DNA of 10,541 nt from Phycisphaerae bacterium (GTDB lineage: Bacteria > Planctomycetota > Phycisphaerae > Sedimentisphaerales > Anaerobacaceae). Positions 5,738 through 10,541 of the stretch are shown one piece after another. The stretch spans positions 1 through 10,541 of the forward strand of contig JAUWBX010000026.1 of assembly GCA_030609625.1 (NCBI GenBank), read 5' to 3'. Both the position numbers and the translations under genes were made by a program. The stretch's first letter is position 1; each line of letters starts with the position of its first letter. The notes beneath the pieces are model-generated. The model did no database searches and was not told the origin of the DNA. It saw nothing but the letters and a program-made list of their open reading frames with translations.

Positions 5738-5863
5738 TTATCTCACCGACCCTGGGCGATATCGCTGCTTTTGCAGAGTGACGTGCCCGCTTTTCACTAA
5801 ATCCTCTCGATTTGCTGCGCACCCCGCTGTGATTACAGTCAATGTCACCATGACTGAGCTCAA
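5738..5863 (-). pseudogene. Probable remnant of a lipoprotein gene (N-terminal part only)
   Basis: One frame reads a hydrophobic stretch, SSVMVTLTVITAGC, ending in a lipobox-like TAGC. A polar start of a mature domain follows (AANREDLVKSGHVTL...), and the frame stops about 28 residues after the cysteine. This looks like a lipoprotein signal peptide followed by a truncated chain. No good start codon or ribosome binding site is visible: TTG at 5863 and ATG at 5851 are possible, and the open frame extends to an ATG at 5929 inside the neighbouring remnant. It follows the permease remnant on the same strand and probably belonged to the same operon. I do not recognise the family. A chance open frame cannot be excluded. 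Confidence 0.35.
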
Positions 5864-5886
5864 AAGGCATTTGTAAGTTTCTCTTT

Positions 5887-6172
5887 TTAGGGGAGAATCC
5901 TCGAAATATTCTTCCATGTGTAATTCCATACTTGTCTTATCACATCATTGTACTTGGCCAGAAGCGCGGCAATGACTAACACAGCTCCCAGAAATAAGGC
6001 AATGGCCGGACCAATTGAAAAATCAAAGAAATAGGCAAATAGCAGGCCTCCCAAAGAAGCCACTGTGGGTGGTGGAAATCCCCAGAAAGGACGCTTTGGG
6101 CGTATAGTTTAATGATTTTTTCAAAACTACACGAGCAGTTTTACAACAACTGCGGTACACGCCTGTGGCCAT
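5887..6172 (-). pseudogene. Frameshifted C-terminal remnant of a second ABC-3 metal permease
   Basis: From about 6063 to the stop at 5887 one frame encodes TVASLGGLLFAYFFDFSIG and then PAIALFLGAVLVIAALL, which corresponds to the last two membrane segments of ZnuB/TroC-type permeases. Compare SSTLAGMYLSYAYDLPTSQT near the end of the intact permease next door. Just upstream, a different frame starting at ATG 6172 encodes KTARVVLKKSLNYTPKASFLGI, which fits the cytoplasmic segment that normally precedes those helices. A frameshift near 6061-6085 therefore separates two pieces of one gene. Roughly 200 N-terminal residues are missing. It begins 18 bases after the stop of the intact permease and still has an AAAGGG ribosome-binding-like site. 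The ancestral operon probably encoded two permeases. Confidence 0.65.
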
Positions 6173-6190
6173 AGCGAACCCTTTCTTGGT

Positions 6191-7021
6191 CTATTTGCGC
6201 CACAGCAGATAAAGCCTCGTCGCAAAAAAATACACGACGGCTCCCAAGAAGATACAGCAGGTGCTAACAGCAATTGTTTGGCTTGTGGGCAAATCGTAAG
6301 CGTATGACAAATACATGCCAGCCAACGTTGAGGAGACCCCACTGGCCGCGGAGAATACAAACACCAGGTGCAGTTTTTTACTGAACAGTAGCGCAGCGGC
6401 GGGTGACACGATAAGATAACAAAAGACCAACATCGAGCCGGCGACCCTGGAGGCGGCCGAAACAACTAAACCCAGAGAAAAGAAGAAGGAAAGCTCCCAT
6501 AGTATCACACGCATGCCAAGCACTTTGGCCATTTCGCGATCAAGGAAGGTATAAAGTATAGGCCTAAGAAACAAGAAGAAATAGACGAGGACAGGGAGCA
6601 TAATGAGCGAAACCGCCAAGAGGTCTGTTTCTGTCGCAAAGAGCAGATTTCCGTAAAGCAAAGCATTTATCTGTTCAAGCCCGAAATGACTTTTGGCGAC
6701 CAGCAGGATGCTCAGGGCAGCGGCGACAACAAACGTGACACCCAGTACCGCATCCCGTGGTATTCGGGTCGATTCGAAGGGATAGGCCAGTATGGCAACC
6801 ACTATGGTTGTTAATATTCCAGCCCCGACCATCGGGCTGAAATGGAAGATCATTGAGGTAGCAACACCACAAGCAGCTACTTCCGACAAGGTAATTCCAA
6901 TGAAGACGACCCGCTTGGTCACAACGAAGACCCCAAGTATGGAGCAAACGGCAGAAACCAAAATCCCCACTAACATGGCATAGCCAAATATTTGGATTGT
7001 ACCATATAAATTCTCAAGCAT
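6191..7021 (-). CDS. ABC transporter permease for a divalent metal (ABC-3 family, ZnuB/TroC-like)
   Basis: This inner-membrane channel subunit passes the metal delivered by the periplasmic binding protein. The 276-residue length is normal for the family. Most of the chain is hydrophobic, with about eight membrane segments. Family signatures are the cytoplasmic coupling motif DREMAKVLGM (161-170) and VAGSMLVFCYLIVSPAAA (193-210). The usual GDALSH motif after the first cytoplasmic loop reads GITLSE here (42-47), so the common Asp and His are replaced by Ile and Glu. It starts 25 bases after the ATPase gene, behind a weak GGCGGG site. With no second intact permease beside it, it would have to form a homodimer or pair with a product from elsewhere. 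Zinc, manganese or iron cannot be told apart from this protein alone. Confidence 0.88.
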   Translation of the reverse strand: MLENLYGTIQIFGYAMLVGILVSAVCSILGVFVVTKRVVFIGITLSEVAACGVATSMIFHFSPMVGAGILTTIVVAILAYPFESTRIPRDAVLGVTFVVAAALSILLVAKSHFGLEQINALLYGNLLFATETDLLAVSLIMLPVLVYFFLFLRPILYTFLDREMAKVLGMRVILWELSFFFSLGLVVSAASRVAGSMLVFCYLIVSPAAALLFSKKLHLVFVFSAASGVSSTLAGMYLSYAYDLPTSQTIAVSTCCIFLGAVVYFFATRLYLLWRK

Positions 7022-7046
7022 AGCACCCGCCTGTATAACTATATCG

Positions 7047-7799
7047 TTATTGCTCTTGAGACCTGAGTAAGGCTTCGCGACAAGCCATAAACTCTGATTT
7101 GGGCATCAGTGTGACGCAACCGTGGTTCACCGCACAAATAGACTCGGCGGTCTCGGCAATGTGCTCCAAGCTATGGATCGCGAAGAGCACGGTTTTTGCT
7201 TTTTCCCGGGAGAGTCGAAAGAGGTGGCTGAAGACCTCCTTTTCGGAATTCTCGTCTAATTCGGATGTCGGCTCGTCCATTACGAAAACGTCGGCTCCTG
7301 TAACAAAGGCACGAGCAACAACAGCTTTTTGCCGCATCCCACCGGAAAGCTCAGCGTACCTTTTCGACGCGTGTTCAAGAAGGTCGAATTCATCAAGGGT
7401 TTTGTACACAAATTCCCGATCTTCTCTGCTCATTCGTTGCGACCACCCAAGCTTAGGATAGAGTCCCATACTGACTATCTGAAACAAGGTCACAGGATAT
7501 AAAGGGTCGATATTCTTTATCTGTGGGACGTAGCCAGGAGGTTTGTTGCGAAATGGCGTGATAACCTGACCGGAACGAGGGCGAAGAAGACCAAGGATAA
7601 TACGCAACAAGGTTGTCTTGCCGGCTCCGTTAGGACCTATGAACGGCAAATAATCCCCCGCTGTTATCTCCAGGTTGACCTTGTGCAAAACGGTCTCTTG
7701 GCCGTAACCTGCTACTACGTCCCTACAGACAATTATCGGCTGTGAGGGTTTTCCGGTTTTCACAGTAACCATATTCCGACCTTCACCAATATTAGACAT
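7047..7799 (-). CDS. ATP-binding protein of a divalent metal ABC transporter (ZnuC/TroB-like)
   Basis: This ATPase subunit powers the permease encoded next. All nucleotide-binding elements are present: Walker A GPNGAGKTT (55-63), Q-loop Gln93 (YVPQ), signature LSGGMRQK (151-158), Walker B VFVMDEP (171-177, catalytic Glu176), D-loop SELD and H-loop His209 (FAIHS). The VPQ...DPLYPVT stretch after the Q-loop is typical of zinc/manganese ATPases. The start is ambiguous. Met1 (7799) has AAAGGT four bases upstream, while Met10 (7772) has GAAGGT at better spacing and would give 241 residues. The gene lies 21 bases after the binding-protein gene. Confidence 0.9.
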   Translation of the reverse strand: MSNIGEGRNMVTVKTGKPSQPIIVCRDVVAGYGQETVLHKVNLEITAGDYLPFIGPNGAGKTTLLRIILGLLRPRSGQVITPFRNKPPGYVPQIKNIDPLYPVTLFQIVSMGLYPKLGWSQRMSREDREFVYKTLDEFDLLEHASKRYAELSGGMRQKAVVARAFVTGADVFVMDEPTSELDENSEKEVFSHLFRLSREKAKTVLFAIHSLEHIAETAESICAVNHGCVTLMPKSEFMACREALLRSQEQ

Positions 7800-7820
7800 T
7801 ATACCTTTGTGCTTCAGAAA

Positions 7821-8930
7821 TTAGGAGCTTCGGCCCGCGGCTGAGATACCTTTCTTTTTTACAGCGTTGAGGAGTCCGTCGGTCCAGTAGTCCATGAGTT
7901 TGAAGTAGTCATCTATTCCCGGAACGGCCCCTATGTATAGTGGAACCAGTACAGGTTCAGCCCCCGTTCTGTCGGCGACCATCCTGACCTTACGCTCGTC
8001 AAAGTACAACGCCGCGAGAATAATACCAACCTTTCGCTCACGCATCAACTTGATTACATTTGCCAGATGTTTCGGCGAAGGTGGTATTCCCGGTTTTGAC
8101 TCCATCATAGCCGCCTGCTCCAGTCCAAAAAGTCTAAGGAAATACGACCAATTCAAGTGGTAAACGACCACGCGTTCACCCCGTAGAGGAAGCATCTTCT
8201 TCATCCAACCACCAAGTTTGTCGATTAAGGGTTTTCCCTGAAATTTATTTTGCTGCAGAAACTCAATCAACCTGTCCTTCTCGGCCATCCTGCAGAGGGT
8301 GTCTCCTCCGAGCAGTTTGACTAATTCTTCGCCGAATAAACGCCTGTCTATCTCGTCATGCAGTTTTTTGAGGTTCTCTTCATAAAAGTCCTTTCCTTCA
8401 GGGTCGTTTTTTATCAGTCCGATGGCGATATTGCGCGCAATCTTTTTCATGTTGATAGGGCTGCAAGTGATGTGTGGATTGCCAAAGATGTGGACGTCAC
8501 CTTCAATCTGTGAAATCACCTTGGGTATTTCTACAAGTTCTATGCCTTGTGAGACCGCGACATAGCCAACTTCACCGCTGCGAACCTGTTTGTTGCCGGA
8601 TTTGTTAATCACAGTGGGCAGCCACATTTCCAAATCGAGGCCCGTCGCGATCAGTAAATCTGCGTTCTTGATCATCGTCACATAAGATGGTTTAGGCCTG
8701 ATGTGATGTGGGTCCTGGACGCCATGGACGATAAACCTGACTGAGATCCGGTCTCCGCCGATGATCTCTGCAAAGAGGGCGTAGTCCGCCAAGGTGGTTA
8801 CTACCTGCAGGCGTCCCCTTTTTTGCAGGCGAAGACGTGTTCGCTCTCGGGCAGTGCTGTCATTGTGCAAACATAATACCGCCAATAAAACAGTGAATAT
8901 AGTTAAGATGAGAGAATTTCTTCTTGCCAT
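7821..8930 (-). CDS. znuA: Periplasmic metal-binding protein of an ABC transporter (ZnuA/TroA family)
   Basis: The protein captures a divalent metal in the periplasm. Residues 1-28 form a signal peptide; there is no lipobox, so it should be soluble. Family motifs are VTTLADYALFAEIIGGDRI (44-62), DPHHIRPKPS (73-82, ligand His75), GNPHITCSP (150-158, ligand His153) and VVVYHLNW (254-261, ligand His258). Three histidines suit zinc, as in ZnuA and TroA. The fourth ligand could not be placed. The His-rich loop of many zinc-binding proteins is absent. The last part, GAVPGIDDYFKLMDYW, matches the usual family tail. The start follows GGAG nine bases upstream. The gene lies 24 bases after the outer-membrane protein gene. 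Zinc is favoured mainly by that neighbour; manganese or iron remains possible. Confidence 0.88.
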   Translation of the reverse strand: MARRNSLILTIFTVLLAVLCLHNDSTARERTRLRLQKRGRLQVVTTLADYALFAEIIGGDRISVRFIVHGVQDPHHIRPKPSYVTMIKNADLLIATGLDLEMWLPTVINKSGNKQVRSGEVGYVAVSQGIELVEIPKVISQIEGDVHIFGNPHITCSPINMKKIARNIAIGLIKNDPEGKDFYEENLKKLHDEIDRRLFGEELVKLLGGDTLCRMAEKDRLIEFLQQNKFQGKPLIDKLGGWMKKMLPLRGERVVVYHLNWSYFLRLFGLEQAAMMESKPGIPPSPKHLANVIKLMRERKVGIILAALYFDERKVRMVADRTGAEPVLVPLYIGAVPGIDDYFKLMDYWTDGLLNAVKKKGISAAGRSS

Positions 8931-8954
8931 TTTAATTGTCTCCTTTTTTCTGTT

Positions 8955-10370
8955 TTAATAACGTTCATGCTTATGTGGCCCGGCGCTAAAGATCGCCTGT
9001 AACCAAAAAACATGTTCGGTGTCCTCGGTGCCATGGCCGAATGCATAATCATACTCACAGCGAAACTTGACCCATTCGCTCTGCCACCAGGTTACATACG
9101 GACATATTTGCCAACGTTCAGCATTCTTGGCAGTGTAGGCGAGTGGAACAACAGAAGCCCCGGCTGTAGCGTAATCTTTGCTGTCCGGTTTATAGTAATC
9201 AGCTCTAATTCCGATGTCTAAGTTGCGGGCTATTTTTGATTGGAGATAACTGTAAGCACCCCAGGCGTTCAAATTATCTCTTCCGGAATTGTCCGGTGCC
9301 AGGATGTCTTGATTGAGAAAATAAACTTCACTGCGCCATTCCACATTGCGGTAGAGCGCCCGGTCCGCCGGTTCCCAGAGAAAAGAAAGGTCTGCTCCGA
9401 ATACTTGAGTCCCTAAGGTGTCGTGCTCATTTTCAAGTGTGCTGCCTTTGAGAACATTCCATTTATCATTCCAGCCGAACAGCCCGGTCAGACCGAATTC
9501 CAGGTAAGTATCTCTGGAAAGGTCCCGATAGTTCTTATAGTGGAGAAGCAGGGAAGGATTGCCTAATGTATCTCCGCCGAATAAACTTTCATTTTCGGTA
9601 TTAGTAACCTGAAAAGTCAATCCTTGATGAGCCTGTCCCCACTTAGGCAGTATCCACTCGATAGATGCACCGGTTTGATTAAGCCCTCCGTCCCCGAAGA
9701 TTTTTCGTAAAGCTAAAGGATACTGAACCTGGTCCAGGGCATCTTCATGCCAGCGGTTGACCACGCCGAACTGCTGGCGGAATCGACCCAAGTCCAGAGT
9801 GGCATTTTCGAGCACTGTGAAATGTGTAAGGTAAACCTCTTCGAGATCGACGCCGGCATCACTTATGTGTGTGGTAGCCTTTATCCTCGAATAGGGGTCA
9901 AGATAAGATTGGAAATTCAATTCGAGTCCTCGAATTTCAGCATCGGTCCGTTTTCTGGTTTCCGATTGGTGCCGGAAGTGACCGACAAAGTCCCCGGAGA
10001 CGCTGATTTCCGGATTAAGCTGCTGCAAACTAAGGCCGCCGAATTTATAGACAGTTTCTTCGGGTGCTTTCTGCACTTTCTTTTCGCCTGCCATGCTTTC
10101 GGCCAGCTCGCGCAGACGTGCCAGCTCATCTTCAGCTTTGGCCTCTTCAGAAACAGGTTGACTGAGTTTGTCGATTTTTTCTCTCAACGCGTTGATTTCA
10201 GTTTCGTGCTTTAGTCTCGTTTCATTCATCTGCCGCTTCATCTCGAGAATCTGCTTTTTGAGTTCTGCAAGTTCAGGATTTTCAGTCTCGTTATTCCCGG
10301 CAAGAGCCATACCGGATGAACCTATGGCAGCGAGAAGGAAAAGCAGGCAGAATATCTTTTTTACCTGCAT
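8955..10370 (-). CDS. Porin-like outer-membrane beta-barrel protein, probably for zinc uptake
   Basis: The protein probably lets the transported metal, or a metal complex, cross the outer membrane. Residues 1-24 form a signal peptide with cleavage after ALA. A charged helical stretch (about 30-95) is a likely coiled coil, which may form trimers or contact the peptidoglycan. From about 105 on, alternating strands rich in aromatic residues and glycine form a barrel (for example SVSGDFVGHF, LDLGRFRQQFG, YLEFGLTGLFGW), ending in FWLQAIF. Stretches such as LDPYSRIKATTHI and LRKIFGDGGLNQTGASIEWILP resemble proteins annotated as zinc-regulated outer-membrane receptors. There is no TonB-dependent plug domain, so porin-like is the better term. 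The tail carries a His-Lys-His motif (466-468). AAGGAG eight bases upstream fixes the start. It is the first gene of the metal-uptake operon. Confidence 0.75.
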   Translation of the reverse strand: MQVKKIFCLLFLLAAIGSSGMALAGNNETENPELAELKKQILEMKRQMNETRLKHETEINALREKIDKLSQPVSEEAKAEDELARLRELAESMAGEKKVQKAPEETVYKFGGLSLQQLNPEISVSGDFVGHFRHQSETRKRTDAEIRGLELNFQSYLDPYSRIKATTHISDAGVDLEEVYLTHFTVLENATLDLGRFRQQFGVVNRWHEDALDQVQYPLALRKIFGDGGLNQTGASIEWILPKWGQAHQGLTFQVTNTENESLFGGDTLGNPSLLLHYKNYRDLSRDTYLEFGLTGLFGWNDKWNVLKGSTLENEHDTLGTQVFGADLSFLWEPADRALYRNVEWRSEVYFLNQDILAPDNSGRDNLNAWGAYSYLQSKIARNLDIGIRADYYKPDSKDYATAGASVVPLAYTAKNAERWQICPYVTWWQSEWVKFRCEYDYAFGHGTEDTEHVFWLQAIFSAGPHKHERY

Positions 10371-10541
10371 ATTTATATCTCCTTTTTAATGTTACGAATT
10401 AGCCGGAATATTCCGTGGATTTCTGATTTCGAACTGTGTTTAGTCCAGAAGCCTATGACGAATCCGGCGTTTCTAAAATTCAGGATTGCAGCCGAAGCAG
10501 AGTATTGATGCTCTGACTCCTACCTTAAGAAATGGTAATTG
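10371..10541 (-). promoter_or_regulatory. Upstream region of the metal-uptake operon with palindrome CGGAATATTCCG
   Basis: A 12-bp perfect palindrome at 10404-10415 lies about 35 bases before the start codon of the outer-membrane protein gene and is a candidate operator. It does not match the classical Fur or Zur boxes that I know. No convincing -35/-10 pair was seen. A minus-strand frame stays open from a stop near 10521 to a stop just before the start codon at 10370, but it has no start codon or recognisable motif. Confidence 0.3.

Noticed and set aside
5887..6172. Programmed frameshift in a functional permease
   Set aside because: The N-terminal two thirds of the protein is absent, so frameshifting could not restore a transporter.
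8955..10370. TonB-dependent receptor
   Set aside because: The 471-residue protein has a coiled coil where a plug domain would be, and the barrel is too short for a 22-strand receptor.
10380..10520. Minus-strand open frame leading into the outer-membrane protein gene
   Set aside because: It has no start codon, is bounded by stops on both sides and shows no motif; it may be a dispersed repeat.

Overview
The window comes from the chromosome of a Gram-negative bacterium. Outer-membrane, Tat and lipoprotein signals are all present. A planctomycete of the Phycisphaerae type is my best guess, based on the plant-Deg9-like protease architecture, the exported enolase-family lipoprotein and the many small palindromic repeats. 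That placement is inference; no marker gene in the window fixes it.

Left part (1-1020): no convincing protein gene. The minus strand carries a gene for a large, Alu-domain-containing signal recognition particle RNA (about 416-683), with a good promoter upstream (TTGACT, 17 bases, TAATAT) and a U-run at its end. Protein ORFs lying over it are artefacts. Short interspersed repeats precede the next gene.

Middle part (1021-5520, plus strand): two overlapping genes encode paralogous exported trypsin-fold proteins with two PDZ-like domains each. The first has an intact His-Asp-Ser triad. The second has lost all three residues (Trp, Asn and Gly at the aligned positions), so it is a pseudoprotease translationally coupled to its active paralogue. 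They are followed by a Tat-exported, lipobox-bearing enolase-superfamily protein of the mandelate racemase type. Two copies of a 35-bp hairpin, in exactly opposite orientation, bracket that gene.

Convergence zone (5521-6190): it holds a nine-unit array of an 8-bp motif (YATCAGNN), a diverged inverted copy of that array, an 18-bp perfect palindrome and two decayed genes on the minus strand. One looks like the N-terminus of a lipoprotein. The other is the frameshifted C-terminus of a second ABC metal permease.

Right part (6191-10370, minus strand): a four-gene metal-uptake operon reads porin-like outer-membrane protein, periplasmic metal-binding protein, ATPase, permease, with gaps of 21-25 bases. 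It would carry a divalent metal, most likely zinc, from the outer membrane to the cytoplasm. The permease remnant just downstream suggests that the ancestral operon had two permeases, as in TroABCD systems.

Across the window, small palindromes with TCCCG...CGGGA ends recur between genes and inside reading frames, and one unrelated palindromic repeat appears twice, inverted, inside the pseudoprotease gene. These suggest active spread of small repeats. All functional calls come from reading the sequence by eye; no database search was possible.
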